Shown: positions 25,060 to 33,586, counted from the first letter of the stretch. The stretch is DNA of 64,000 nt from JBBQAA01 sp038276395 (GCA_038276395.1 JBBQAA010000044.1:1-64000), one strand, 5' to 3'. Notes: generated by a model not told the origin, from the letters alone. A program made the numbers and translations.

Positions 25060-26049
25060 GTGAGCAGCGCCCCCTTCACCTGGCGGGACGGTCGGCGTAC
25101 CGTCGTCTTCGGGCCGGACGCGCTCGAGGCCGCGGCCGGGCTCCTCGACGGCCCGTATGTCGTCGTGACGACGCCCCGGGGCCGGCGCGCCGCCGAGCGA
25201 GTGGTGGCCGGCGCCGCGGCCGTGCACGAGCTCGAGCCCGGCCGGGTGGACGAGCTGGCCGGCGCCCTCCTCTCCGAGATCGCGGACGGCGCCCTCGTCG
25301 TCGGCCTCGGCGGCGGCCGGGTCATCGACACCGCCAAGGCCCTCGCCGCGGCGCGGCGCGGACGCGCGGCGGCGATCCCGACGACGCTCTCGGGCGCGGA
25401 GATGACGGGCATCCACCGCCCCGCCGCCGGCGCTCCGCAGGGAACCGGGTTCGCCCGGCCCGCGATCGTCCTCAACGACCCCGCCCTGTGCGCCTCCCAG
25501 CCCGCTCCCGCGCTCGCCGCCTCGGCCGGCAACGCGCTCGGCCACGCGCTCGAGGGCCCGCTCGCGCCGGGCCGGAACCCCGTGGCGACGCTCGCCGCCG
25601 AGGAGGCCGCGCGTCTCCTCACGGGCGCCTGGGAGGATCCCACCGCCCCCGACCGCCCGGCGCTGGCACTTGGCGCGCTGCTCGCGGGCTACGTGATCGA
25701 CGCGACGGGCTACGGCCTGCACCACGTCCTCTCCCAGACGCTCGTGCGCTTCGGCGGCGCGGGGCACGGGCCGGCCAACACGGCGCTCCTGCCCCACACG
25801 ACCGCCGCGCTGCGCGCCCGCGCGCCCGAGCGGGTCGCCGCGCTCGACGCCGCCCTGGCCGAGGACGTGGAGGACGCCGCCGCCCGCCTCGCCGACCTCG
25901 CGGGCGCGCGGCGCCTGCGCGACCTCGGCGTCGAGCAGGACGCCCTCGCGGGCTGTGCCGAGCGGGCCGCCGAGCGGCCGGAGCTCGACGCGATCCCGCC
26001 CCGCCCGGACGCGGAGGAGATCGCGCGGATCTACGCGGAGGCGTGGTGA
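25060..26049 (+). CDS. Iron-containing alcohol dehydrogenase family (maleylacetate reductase-like), 329 aa
   Basis: Nucleotide-binding GLGGGRVIDTAKALA near residue 85 and IPTTLSGAEMTG near residue 107 are close to the maleylacetate reductase pattern. The metal site is suggested by the GHALEG His and the GYGLHHVLSQTL His pair. Maleylacetate reductase reduces maleylacetate to 3-oxoadipate at the end of chlorocatechol or hydroxyquinol degradation. No ring-cleavage gene is seen here, so the physiological substrate remains open. GTG start at 25060; its stop overlaps the next gene's GTG. Confidence 0.85.
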   Translation: MSSAPFTWRDGRRTVVFGPDALEAAAGLLDGPYVVVTTPRGRRAAERVVAGAAAVHELEPGRVDELAGALLSEIADGALVVGLGGGRVIDTAKALAAARRGRAAAIPTTLSGAEMTGIHRPAAGAPQGTGFARPAIVLNDPALCASQPAPALAASAGNALGHALEGPLAPGRNPVATLAAEEAARLLTGAWEDPTAPDRPALALGALLAGYVIDATGYGLHHVLSQTLVRFGGAGHGPANTALLPHTTAALRARAPERVAALDAALAEDVEDAAARLADLAGARRLRDLGVEQDALAGCAERAAERPELDAIPPRPDAEEIARIYAEAW

Positions 26050-26789
26050 GGGGCCGCGCACTGCTCGCGCTCGCGCTGCTCGGTCTAGCGGGCTGCGGCT
26101 CCTCGGCCCCTCGCGCCGGCGCGCCCGTCACGCAGCCGGCGCCGGCGCCGGCCCGGCGAGCGGCAGCGACGGCTCCGCGACCGGCGGCAAGGCCCCCGCG
26201 CCCCGCCCGCTCGCACGGGCGCGTGGCGCCGCTTCCTCCCCCGGTGGCCGACCCGAGGCCCGCGGCCGCGGCGCCCTCCGGCAGCGTCTCCCCTGGGGCC
26301 CCCTCCGACGCCGAGGTCAAGCAGGAGCTGCGCCAGGCGCTCGGCCTGAAGCACGGGGCGAGCGAGCGCCAGCTCGTGGACCTCGCCGAGCTCACGCCCG
26401 CCGGCCTCGCGGTGGCGCCGCCGAGCGCGCCGCCCGCCGTCGACGCCGTCATCAGCGCCGGTAACCGCGTGGCGCGAGCGCCCTACGTCTACGGCGGCGG
26501 CCATGGCACGTGGATCGACTCGGCCTACGACTGCTCGGGCTCGGTCTCCTTCGCGCTCGTCAACGCCGGGCTCGTGCGCAGCCAGCTCGACTCGACGGCC
26601 TTCGAGCACTGGGGGCGCCCGGGGCCCGGCCGCTGGATCACGGTCTACGCGAACGCGGGCCACGCCTGGATGGTCGTCGCGGGCGTCCGCTTCGACACGA
26701 GCGGCCGCGCCGGGCCGCGCGGCTCGCGCTGGCAGCCGCAGACGCGCGGCACCGGCGGGTTCGTGGCCCGGCACCCGGTCGGGCTCTAG
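26046..26789 (+). CDS. Lipoprotein with NlpC/P60-like cysteine peptidase domain, 247 aa
   Basis: A GTG start overlapping the previous stop is followed by a signal peptide with lipobox LLGLAGC, so the mature N-terminus is a lipidated Cys near residue 17. Residues about 20-85 are a Pro/Ala/Arg-rich spacer that would cross the cell wall. The C-terminal domain shows YDCSGSVSFAL (catalytic Cys near residue 162) and GHAWMVVAG (His), the NlpC/P60 arrangement used to cut cell-wall peptides, preceded by the PYVYGGGHG motif. It may remodel peptidoglycan. Its function has not been tested beyond the family level. Confidence 0.82.
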   Translation: MRGRALLALALLGLAGCGSSAPRAGAPVTQPAPAPARRAAATAPRPAARPPRPARSHGRVAPLPPPVADPRPAAAAPSGSVSPGAPSDAEVKQELRQALGLKHGASERQLVDLAELTPAGLAVAPPSAPPAVDAVISAGNRVARAPYVYGGGHGTWIDSAYDCSGSVSFALVNAGLVRSQLDSTAFEHWGRPGPGRWITVYANAGHAWMVVAGVRFDTSGRAGPRGSRWQPQTRGTGGFVARHPVGL

Positions 26790-26798
26790 CCGATCCCA

Positions 26799-27023
26799 GT
26801 GGGAAGCGAGCTGGCCATCCGCGGCGGGGCGATCCGTCTCGGGCAGCTCCTGAAGCTCGCGGGCTGGATCGAGACCGGTGGCGAGGCGCGCGGGTTCCTC
26901 GCCGCCCACGAGGTCCGCGTCAACGGGGAGCCGGAGACGCGGCGGGGCCGTCAGCTCCGGGCGGGCGACGAGGTCGCCTGCGCGGCGGAGGTGCTGCGGC
27001 TCACCGAACTGGGCCCGTCGTGA
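26799..27023 (+). CDS. S4-domain RNA-binding protein (YbcJ/YaaA-like), 74 aa
   Basis: Compact S4 domain: IRLGQLLKLAGWIETGGEAR then HEVRVNGEPETRRGRQLRAG, the two halves of the RNA-binding alpha-L motif, in a protein of the usual stand-alone size. Family members are thought to bind structured RNA. GTG start at 26799; the stop overlaps the following GTG. It is the sixth gene in the + strand run that begins with the GNAT-like gene, if co-transcribed. Confidence 0.88.
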   Translation: MGSELAIRGGAIRLGQLLKLAGWIETGGEARGFLAAHEVRVNGEPETRRGRQLRAGDEVACAAEVLRLTELGPS

Positions 27024-27322
27024 GCGCCCGGCGGCGGCGCGGGCTGACGGCGGGCGCGGTCCTCGGGCTCATCCTCGCTGGCGGGCTTCTGGCCGCGCTC
27101 TCTGGCGGCTCGGTGGCGCTCGCCGCGGCCGGCTACGGGGTGGCGGGGATCGGCGGCGTCCTCGCCGTCTCCGCCCTGTTCTACGAGATCGGCCGCGGGG
27201 AGGACGAGCAGCGCGTGACAGAGCGCGCGGCGCGCCCCGAGCCGGCCTCCCCTACCGCTCCCGTACGTCCGTCACCGCCACGAGGCCGGCGTCCCGCACG
27301 GCCTTCTCGCCCACGCCGGTGA
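27020..27322 (+). CDS. Small membrane protein, 100 aa
   Basis: GTG overlapping the S4 gene's stop. Two adjoining hydrophobic helices (residues about 9-30 and 32-57, the second including GYGVAGIGGVLAVSALFYEIG) are followed by a charged, then Pro/Arg-rich tail. The FYEIGRGEDEQR end of the second helix resembles small actinobacterial membrane proteins of unknown function. The last 71 bp overlap the convergent cyclase gene, which explains the low-complexity tail. Confidence 0.6.
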   Translation: MSARRRRGLTAGAVLGLILAGGLLAALSGGSVALAAAGYGVAGIGGVLAVSALFYEIGRGEDEQRVTERAARPEPASPTAPVRPSPPRGRRPARPSRPRR

Positions 27323-28400
27323 GCTCTGAGAGCGCGCGGTAGGCGAGCGCCGCCGAGTCAAGCCCGAGCGCGCGGGCGTCCTCGGGGTCGAGGTGCTCGA
27401 CGAGCGGCTTGGAGGCGAGCACGGCGCCGTCGCGCGCGGTCTCCTGGATGCGGGCGCCCTCGTTGACCTCGTCGCCGAGCGCCGTCACCTCGAGGCGGCC
27501 GTCGGTGACGATCTGGCCCATGTAGAGGGTCCCGCCCCAGTGCACCCCGACGTTCAGACAGAGATCCCCGACGCCCGCCTCGGCGCCCGCGGCCTGGGCG
27601 GAGGAGGCCATCCGGCGGGCGGCGGCGATCGCGCCGCGCGCGGCGCCCGAGGCGCTCTCGAGATCGTCGGTGAGGAAGAAGGCCGTGACGCCATCCCCCG
27701 CGTGCTTGCCGACGATCCCGCCGTGCTCGACGATCGTCGCGTCCATGACCGTCGAGAGGCTCTGGAGCAGGCGGAAGTAGGCGGCGCTCGAGAGCCGCCG
27801 GGACAGCGTGCCCGACGCCTGCAGGTCGGCGAAGAGGACGGCGGCCTCGCGGCGGCCGGGGGCGGCGATCTTTGCCATCCGCTCGAACAGGGTCGGGTCG
27901 CCGCGGGCCACCAGGGCGAGGAGCGAGGCGGGCAGCGAGGAGCCGTAGAGGTAGACGGTGCCGAACTCCTCGCCGTCCCGCCCGCGCGGGCGCAGGCCGA
28001 AGTAGCGGATGCGCCCGACCGGCGCCCAGTGGATGAGCGAGGTCCAGGCCGGGAAGTGGAGCGGCTCGGCCTCGCGCGCGATCGCCTGGATCTCCGGCGC
28101 GTCGGTCAGCGCCACGAGCCCGTCGCGTCCGTCGGGCGTGCCGGCCAGCATGTGCGGGATGTTCTCGCGCATCCAGCCGAGCTGCACCTCGGGCGGGATG
28201 TAGCGGGCGCGCAGCTCCATCCGCCGGGTCTCGAGGATGTGGCGGCCGAGGCCGAGCTCCTCGTCCTCCGGGTCGCCGAGCAGGCGGCGGAACTGGCTCG
28301 AGACCCAGACGAGCGTCCAATCGGGGGCGCACAGCTCCGCGGCCCAGCCCGTGTGTTCGAGCTGCTCGGCCATCGCGGCGAGCCGCGGGTGGATCTCCAC
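27252..28400 (-). CDS. Class III adenylate/guanylate cyclase domain protein, 382 aa
   Basis: An N-terminal sensory region of about 190 residues, PAS-like at its start (WAAELCAPDWTLVWVSSQFR), precedes a class III cyclase domain. Metal-binding aspartates are visible in AVLFADLQASG and KHAGDGVTAFF, and the ALGDEVNEGARIQE segment carries transition-state residues. The Leu-Gln-Ala after the first Asp differs from the usual VGFT. No TM helix is seen, so it is probably cytosolic. The product could be cAMP; the Crp/Fnr-type regulator at 4091-4939 is a possible but unproved partner. Confidence 0.85.
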   Translation of the reverse strand: MEIHPRLAAMAEQLEHTGWAAELCAPDWTLVWVSSQFRRLLGDPEDEELGLGRHILETRRMELRARYIPPEVQLGWMRENIPHMLAGTPDGRDGLVALTDAPEIQAIAREAEPLHFPAWTSLIHWAPVGRIRYFGLRPRGRDGEEFGTVYLYGSSLPASLLALVARGDPTLFERMAKIAAPGRREAAVLFADLQASGTLSRRLSSAAYFRLLQSLSTVMDATIVEHGGIVGKHAGDGVTAFFLTDDLESASGAARGAIAAARRMASSAQAAGAEAGVGDLCLNVGVHWGGTLYMGQIVTDGRLEVTALGDEVNEGARIQETARDGAVLASKPLVEHLDPEDARALGLDSAALAYRALSELTGVGEKAVRDAGLVAVTDVRER

Positions 28401-28403
28401 GCG

Positions 28404-28634
28404 CTACGCGGAGATCTTGAGCAGGATGATCGTGTTGACCGCGAAGGCGATCGCGAAGCCCACGGTCCAGCGGTTCAGGTTCCGCTCCACGAGCGAGCCG
28501 CCGCCGAGCGGTCCCTGCCCCGAGCCGACGCCGAAGGCGCCCGAGAGACCGGCGTCCTTCCCCGAGTGCATGAGCACGAGGAAGATGAGCACGAAGGCGA
28601 TGATCACCTGCGCGACGGAGAGGACGAGCTCCAT
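28404..28634 (-). CDS. secG: Preprotein translocase subunit SecG, 76 aa
   Basis: Two TM helices with the SecG layout: LVLSVAQVIIAFVLIFLVLM, the conserved HSGKDAGLSGAFG loop, then the ERNLNRWT amphipathic stretch and a second helix. It stimulates SecYEG protein export by SecA-linked topology change. It sits between the cyclase (3-bp gap) and a CcmI-like gene on the minus strand, with an ATG start. Confidence 0.93.
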   Translation of the reverse strand: MELVLSVAQVIIAFVLIFLVLMHSGKDAGLSGAFGVGSGQGPLGGGSLVERNLNRWTVGFAIAFAVNTIILLKISA

Positions 28635-28648
28635 GGCGAACAGGATAC

Positions 28649-28942
28649 CTACGGGGCGGGTGGCGGCGCCCCCCGCGCGCGATCGAGACGGCGAAGGATC
28701 TCCACCGCCTCCGCGCGCAGCGCCCGGTCGGTTGCGCGGTAGTCCGCCTCCTCCATCTTCCCCGTGCGGAAGTCGAGCTCGAGCTCGCGGATCTCGCGGT
28801 ACTTCGCCTCGCGCGCGGCGTCGAGGTCGGCCTCCTCAGCTGAGCGCGTGGCCTCGGCCTGCGCGGCGCGGCCGGGGCGCAGCGGGCCGGCGAGGATCCA
28901 CACCGCGGCCGCGAGGACCGCGAGGATGACGACGAACTGCAC
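28649..28942 (-). CDS. Small CcmI-like membrane-anchored protein, 97 aa
   Basis: One N-terminal helix (FVVILAVLAAAVWILAGPLR) is followed by a long charged helix with AKYREIRELELDFRTGKMEE, the pattern seen at the start of CcmI-type cytochrome c maturation proteins. There it is part of the apocytochrome chaperone, and the TPR part is absent here. Short versions of this kind occur next to ccm genes in actinobacteria and Chloroflexi. It is separated from ccmF by an unusual 514-bp gap and lies 14 bp from secG. Confidence 0.7.
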   Translation of the reverse strand: MQFVVILAVLAAAVWILAGPLRPGRAAQAEATRSAEEADLDAAREAKYREIRELELDFRTGKMEEADYRATDRALRAEAVEILRRLDRARGAPPPAP

Positions 28943-29456
28943 CCCTCGAAGGCTAGATGCACCCGGGGTCCGGGCGCGCGCCGGAGGGGTCGGGGCCGCG
29001 CCCGGGGAGTTTGCGAGCCGCGCCGGCGGGGGGAAGGAGAGCGAGGACCCGCGGCGGCGCCGAGGCGCGCGGAGGTCTCGGCGCCGCGGACTGCCGCATC
29101 TTGGCGCCTGGGGGGCTACTACTCAACACTCGGCGCGGCCGGCGCTCCCCCTCGCTCGAAACTTGATGCGGGGTGGTCTCGGCCGTGGGCCGGGGGGTGC
29201 GCGGCGCCCGCCGCACTCAGGGACCGTCCCCGCCGGGGGGTGGGCTGCATCCCGTGACTCCAGGGCGCGAATTGCCGCCCACCCCTGGCGCACGCCCGCC
29301 TCGGACCCGCCGAGCACCGACCGTCGAGTCGAACCCACTACAGGGAGCCGAAGCTGCGACAGCCCGTACCCCGGCCGCCCGGCATCCCCTTCCGCATCCT
29401 CCTTCTCCCAGCCCGTCCCGCCCGCTCCCGCCGGCCCCATGCGCCGACGCCCCCCA
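28943..29456. other. 514-bp gap inside the ccm block, no gene recognised, structured
   Basis: This is the longest uninterrupted non-coding stretch in the first half of the window, and both neighbours read the same way. It holds strong inverted repeats: 11-bp perfect arms GCGGCGCCGAG (29054-29064) and their complement (29077-29087), and 9-bp arms GGGGTGGGC (29237-29245) with complement at 29277-29285. No frame shows a plausible protein. I looked for RNase P, tmRNA, SRP RNA and tRNA signatures on both strands and found none. It could be an unrecognised structured RNA or the decayed remains of a gene. Confidence 0.5.
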
Positions 29457-31676
29457 TTAGGTGCCGGCCGTGCGGGCGCTCGCCACGTCGGCGAGCTCAC
29501 GCCCGAGCCGCGCCCGGTAGCCGGCGGCGGCGCGGCGCGGAGCGCCCCGCGGCGCCGGCCACAGCGCGAGCAGGCCCCCGAGGAAGACGACGATCCCGCC
29601 GAGCCAGATCCACGAGACCATCGGGGAGACGATGAGGTGGAAATTGGCCGCCCACGGATGCGTGACCCACGTCCGCGCGAGCCCGCCGACGACGGCGTTC
29701 CGCGCGTCCACGAAGGCCGTGAGCTGGCGGGGCGAGCGCACGACCCGCGTGGCCGCCTGGAACTGGCGGTCGCGAAAGGCGAGCTGGCGCTGGAGCGGGC
29801 CAAGCGAGACGTCGATGTCCACCCACTTGTCGCGGGTGAACCCGGCTTGCAGCCCGACCTCGCTCGTGGGTTCGCCGGTGAAGAACCGCGACACGGGCGC
29901 CTGGAAGGGGCCGAGGGTCGTGTCGGGATAGAAGCCGCGGGTCGTGCGCAGCCGCGTGACGTGGCCGCCGCGGGCCAGGTCGAGCACGGCGCCGAGGGAG
30001 ATCTTCTCGCTCCCGACCGCGGCCGTCGGGCGCACGAAGGTCACGGTGTAGCCGTCGATCCGTGTGTGCTGGCCGGGCTTCAGCGAGACCTCGGAGGTGT
30101 GCTGGAAGGCCGAGGAGGCGGCGACGCCGACGAACAGCAGCGCCATCCCCGCATGCACGGTGTAGCCGCCGTAGCGGCGGCGGTTGCGCCGCACGAGGGA
30201 GAGGAGCGCCGCCGGCGGCGCCTCTCCGCTCATGGCCCGGCGCGCGCGCGTGCCGCGCACGAGCTCCTGCGCCACGCCGCCGAGGACGACCGCAGCGAGG
30301 CCGAACATGATGAGCGCGAGCGGCTTGCGGCCCGCGTCCGTCCCCACCACGAGGAGCACGAGCGTCGCGACCCCGATCCCCACCGGGACGGCGAGCGAGC
30401 GCCGCGCGCTGGCCCACGTCGCCCGGCGCCAGGCGAGCAGCGGGCCAACGCCGGCGAGCAGCACGAGCAGGAGCGCGAAGGGCACCGTGTAGCGGTCAAA
30501 CCACGGCGGCCCGAGCGAGTGGCGCGTACCCGTCAGCGCCTCGGAGATGAGCGGGAAGAAGGTCCCCCACCAGATCGCGAAGGCGAGGCCGGCGAGCACG
30601 AGGTTCTGCACGAGGAAGATCGCCTCGCGCGAGACGAGCGACTCGAGCCGGTAGTCCGTGCGCAGCGAGGCCCGGCGCGAGACGACGAGGTAGACCGACC
30701 CCCCGATCATCAGCCCGAGCAGGATGAGGAACGGCGCGCCGAGCGTCGAGGCGCCGAAGGCGTGGATCGAGTCGAGGATCCCCGAGCGCACGAGGAACGT
30801 CCCCATGATCGCGAGGATGCCCGTCGTCAGCACGAGCGAGGCGTTCCACACCTTGAGCATCCCGCGCTTCTCCTGGACCATGATGGAGTGGATGAACGCC
30901 GTGCCCGTGAGCCAGGGCAGCAGCGAGGCGTTCTCGACGGCGTCCCAGCCCCAGTAGCCGCCCCAGCCGAGCTCGGTGTAGCTCCAGCGCGCGCCGAGCA
31001 GGATCCCGATGCCGAGGAAGAACCAGGCGGCCAGCGCGAAGCGGCGGGTGGCGCGGATCCACTCGGCGCCGACCTGGCGGGTGACGAGCGCGCCCACGGC
31101 GAAGGCGAAGGGCACGGCGAACAGCGTGTAGCCCGAGTAGAGCATCGGCGGGTGGAACATCATCGACGGGTGGCGGAGCAGCGGGTTCAGGCCCGTGCCG
31201 TCGGAGGCGGCCGCGGCGAGCTGCGCGAAGGGCTGGGCGGCGAAGACGAGCAGGCCGAGGAAGAACACCGAGAAGGCGAGCAGGACGGCGGTGGCGATCG
31301 GCGCGATCTCCTTGAGGCGGCGCCCGACGGTGATGAGCGCGACGCTCGACCACACCGACAGGAGCCACACCCACAGCAGCAGCGAGCCCTCCTGCGAGGA
31401 CCACGCGGCGGTCGCCTTGTAGAACGTCGGCGTCGTCAGGCTCGAGTGGGAGGCCACGATCGCGAAAGAGAAGTCCGAGCGCAGGAAGGCGATCTCGAGG
31501 ATCGCGAAGGCGAGCGTCAGCAGGCCGGCGAGGACCCACACGGCGCGGCGGCCGGAGGCGGCCCAGGCCGCGCCGCGGCCCGTGACGCCGAGGCGGGCGC
31601 CGGCGAGGCACGCGCCGATGCCGTAGAGCGAGCAGGCCAGCGCCAGGATGAGGAGCGCCCGGCCCGTCGTGGCCAC
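29457..31676 (-). CDS. ccmF: Cytochrome c maturation haem lyase subunit CcmF, 739 aa
   Basis: Large polytopic CcmF/NrfE-family protein. The tryptophan-rich haem-binding loop is visible (WGGYWGWDAVENASLLPWLT, about residue 235), and FYKATAAWSSQEGSLLLWVW and HPPMLYSGY mark conserved helices with His residues. About 14 TM helices precede and follow a soluble region (residues about 500-700) that includes VSLKPGQHTRIDGYTVTF. It attaches haem delivered by CcmE to apocytochromes, of which this window encodes at least CtaC and QcrC. One base separates it from ccmE. Confidence 0.95.
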   Translation of the reverse strand: MATTGRALLILALACSLYGIGACLAGARLGVTGRGAAWAASGRRAVWVLAGLLTLAFAILEIAFLRSDFSFAIVASHSSLTTPTFYKATAAWSSQEGSLLLWVWLLSVWSSVALITVGRRLKEIAPIATAVLLAFSVFFLGLLVFAAQPFAQLAAAASDGTGLNPLLRHPSMMFHPPMLYSGYTLFAVPFAFAVGALVTRQVGAEWIRATRRFALAAWFFLGIGILLGARWSYTELGWGGYWGWDAVENASLLPWLTGTAFIHSIMVQEKRGMLKVWNASLVLTTGILAIMGTFLVRSGILDSIHAFGASTLGAPFLILLGLMIGGSVYLVVSRRASLRTDYRLESLVSREAIFLVQNLVLAGLAFAIWWGTFFPLISEALTGTRHSLGPPWFDRYTVPFALLLVLLAGVGPLLAWRRATWASARRSLAVPVGIGVATLVLLVVGTDAGRKPLALIMFGLAAVVLGGVAQELVRGTRARRAMSGEAPPAALLSLVRRNRRRYGGYTVHAGMALLFVGVAASSAFQHTSEVSLKPGQHTRIDGYTVTFVRPTAAVGSEKISLGAVLDLARGGHVTRLRTTRGFYPDTTLGPFQAPVSRFFTGEPTSEVGLQAGFTRDKWVDIDVSLGPLQRQLAFRDRQFQAATRVVRSPRQLTAFVDARNAVVGGLARTWVTHPWAANFHLIVSPMVSWIWLGGIVVFLGGLLALWPAPRGAPRRAAAGYRARLGRELADVASARTAGT

Positions 31677-31677
31677 G

Positions 31678-32085
31678 TCAGTACGCCTTGGGCGGCGCGG
31701 CCTTGAACTTCGACGGGCACTTCGTCGTCAGCGAGTCGGGTGCGCCGACGAAGCGGTCGCCCTCCCTGCGCACCTGCACGATGACCTCGCGCCCGACGCG
31801 GAAGGGGTCGGGTACCTCGCCCGTGTAGGAGACGGGCACCGAGGCCGAGCCCTTCCGGTCCTGCACCGAGAAGAGCAGCGTCCGCCCCTCCTGATGCACC
31901 GAGCCCGCGGCCACCCTGCCGGTCAGCTCGTAGCTGCGGCCCGGGAGCGCCGAGGCGGCGAGCTCACTCGGGGTCTTGGCCTCGGTCGAGGCGGTGAAGC
32001 TCGTGTAGATGAGCGCGCCGGCGAGCAGGAGCGCAGCCGTGAGGGCGACGCCGAGGCGAAGCGTGCGCTTGCGGGCGGGGTCCAT
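31678..32085 (-). CDS. ccmE: Cytochrome c maturation haem chaperone CcmE, variant motif, 135 aa
   Basis: A single N-terminal anchor helix (LGVALTAALLLAGALIYTSF) precedes an OB-fold domain of the CcmE type (GRSYELTGRVAAGSV, FSVQDRKGSASVPVSYTGEV, PDPFRVGREVIVQV). In E. coli CcmE the haem attaches to His in HxxxY; some archaeal and delta-proteobacterial forms use CxxxY. Here the site reads KCPSKF, i.e. Cys123-x3-Phe127, so it is the Cys type with the aromatic ligand changed from Tyr to Phe. ATG start; probably first gene of the ccm transcript. Confidence 0.9.
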   Translation of the reverse strand: MDPARKRTLRLGVALTAALLLAGALIYTSFTASTEAKTPSELAASALPGRSYELTGRVAAGSVHQEGRTLLFSVQDRKGSASVPVSYTGEVPDPFRVGREVIVQVRREGDRFVGAPDSLTTKCPSKFKAAPPKAY

Positions 32086-32210
32086 CGCGTCCGGATTGTA
32101 TGGCGGGAGGCGGCCCGGCACGGCGCTTCCGCGCGCCGTATGAAATCGAGATGAACTCCGTGCCGAAACGCGCAACTCCGGGCAGGGAGTGGAGTTCAGG
32201 GATAGAAGCC

Positions 32211-32438
32211 ATGCCCATGCCCGCCCTTCGCACCCGCGCCCGCCGCCGCGCCACGCCGGCCCGGCGCATCCACACGATCGCCGTCCCCGAGCCGCCCCGC
32301 TCGGAGGTCGATCGCCACCGCCGCGCCGGCGGTCCCGAGGACGTCGCCCTCTACACCTGCGGCTGCGGCTGCTCCTTCTCCGCCGCGGTCTCGGCGACCG
32401 TCGGCTGCCCGCGCTGCGGCTCAGACCAGGCCTGGTAG
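32211..32438 (+). CDS. Small zinc-ribbon protein, 75 aa
   Basis: The C-terminal half has a four-cysteine knuckle, CGCGCSFSAAVSATVGCPRCG, that would bind one zinc; the N-terminal half is basic and Pro-rich. Proteins ending in a similar CP(R/H)CG..QAW are frequent small hypotheticals in actinobacteria. Either the ATG at 32211 or the one at 32217 could be used. A short inverted repeat (GAACTCC near 32154 and GGAGTTC near 32191) lies in the leader. Function unknown. Confidence 0.6.
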   Translation: MPMPALRTRARRRATPARRIHTIAVPEPPRSEVDRHRRAGGPEDVALYTCGCGCSFSAAVSATVGCPRCGSDQAW

Positions 32439-32467
32439 CGGGCCGCGTCCCCACCGGCCACGCCTCG

Positions 32468-32487
32468 CTCGGCTCGGCTCGGCTCGG
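32468..32487. repeat. Four tandem copies of CTCGG
   Basis: A short microsatellite of four perfect 5-bp units in the gap between the zinc-ribbon gene and the 3' end of the oxidoreductase gene. It could vary in copy number by slippage but touches no reading frame. Confidence 0.7.
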
Positions 32488-32506
32488 CGCGAGCCCGAAG
32501 CCGCCT

Positions 32507-33511
32507 TCAGGCCTCGGCCACCTGCAGCACGAGCTTGCCGGTGTTGGCGCCCTCGAAGAGCTGCAGGAGCGTGGCGGGGAAGGCCTCGATGCCACCCTCC
32601 ACGACGTCCTCGCGGGCGACGAGCCGGCCCTCCTGCATCCAGCCGCCGATCTCCTTGGCGGCCTGGCCGTAGCGCTCGGCGAAGTCGAAGACGACGAAGC
32701 CCTCCATGCGGGCGCGGTTGACCAGCAGCGAGAGGTAGTTCGCGGGCCCGGCCGGCGGCTCCTCCGCGTTGTAGATCGAGATCGCGCCGCAGATCGCCAC
32801 GCGCGCGCCCTGGCCCAGGCGCGCCAGGGCGGCATCGAGGATCTCGCCGCCCACGTTGTCGAAGTAGACGTCGAGCCGCGGCTGCTCGCGCAGCGCCGCG
32901 CCCACGTCGCCCGCCTTGTAGTCGATCGCGGCGTCGAAGCCGAGCTCGCGCAGCCAGGCGCACTTCTCCTCGCCGCCGGCGATCCCGATGACCGTGCAGC
33001 CCTTGATCTTCGCGATCTGGCCGGCGACGCTCCCCACCGCTCCGGCCGCGCCGGAGATGAGCACGGTGTCGCCCTCCTTCGCCGCGGCCACGTCGAGCAG
33101 GCCGAAGTAGGCGGTCATGCCGGTCATTCCCAGCGCGCCCAGGTACGCGGGCAGGGGCGCGAGATCCGGGTCCACCTTCCGCGCCTCCTTGCCCGAGACC
33201 GTCGCGTACTCCTGCACGCCGAAGATCCCGGTCACGTGGTCGCCCTCGGCGAGCTGCGGATGGCGCGAGGCGACGACGCGGCCGACCGAGCCCGCGCGCA
33301 TCACGTCCCCGATCCCCACCGGCTCGATGTAGGAGCGCCCCTCGTTCATCCACCCGCGCATCGCGGGGTCGAGGGAGAGATAGAGCGCCTGGACGACGGC
33401 CTCCCCCTCGCCCGGGTCGGCGACGGGCTCCTCGGTCTGCTCCCAGTCGGAGTCCTTGGGCAGGCCCTGAGGGCGGGCGGCGAGGCGGATCTGGTGGTTG
33501 GTGGCGTCCAT
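32507..33511 (-). CDS. Zinc-independent MDR-family NADP-dependent oxidoreductase (CurA-like), 334 aa
   Basis: N-terminus NHQIRLAARPQGLPKDSDW and SLDPAMRGWM are diagnostic of the leukotriene-B4-dehydrogenase / curcumin-reductase branch of the medium-chain family. The dinucleotide site is GAAGAVGSVAGQIAKIKG near residue 150, and there are no zinc-ligand cysteines. Members reduce double bonds of alpha,beta-unsaturated ketones or aldehydes with NADPH. I use the ATG at 33511; the open frame continues upstream without homology. Monocistronic. Confidence 0.93.
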   Translation of the reverse strand: MDATNHQIRLAARPQGLPKDSDWEQTEEPVADPGEGEAVVQALYLSLDPAMRGWMNEGRSYIEPVGIGDVMRAGSVGRVVASRHPQLAEGDHVTGIFGVQEYATVSGKEARKVDPDLAPLPAYLGALGMTGMTAYFGLLDVAAAKEGDTVLISGAAGAVGSVAGQIAKIKGCTVIGIAGGEEKCAWLRELGFDAAIDYKAGDVGAALREQPRLDVYFDNVGGEILDAALARLGQGARVAICGAISIYNAEEPPAGPANYLSLLVNRARMEGFVVFDFAERYGQAAKEIGGWMQEGRLVAREDVVEGGIEAFPATLLQLFEGANTGKLVLQVAEA

Positions 33512-33586
33512 GCGGGCCGACGGTACACCCCGGGCGGGCGCGCCGGGTTCGTGAGGGGAACCCCCGCGGCGGGTAGTCCCGCTCCC

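Noticed and set aside
28943..29456. Possible RNase P RNA, tmRNA, SRP RNA or tRNA in the ccm gap
   Set aside because: None of the conserved sequence blocks of these RNAs was found on either strand; a fragment resembling a T-arm (near 29325) has no matching stem.
29123..29803. Minus-strand open frame covering the ccm gap and the end of ccmF
   Set aside because: It runs in a different frame from ccmF through its coding end and then into the gap; its Ser/Arg/Pro-rich composition and absence of any domain indicate a chance frame.
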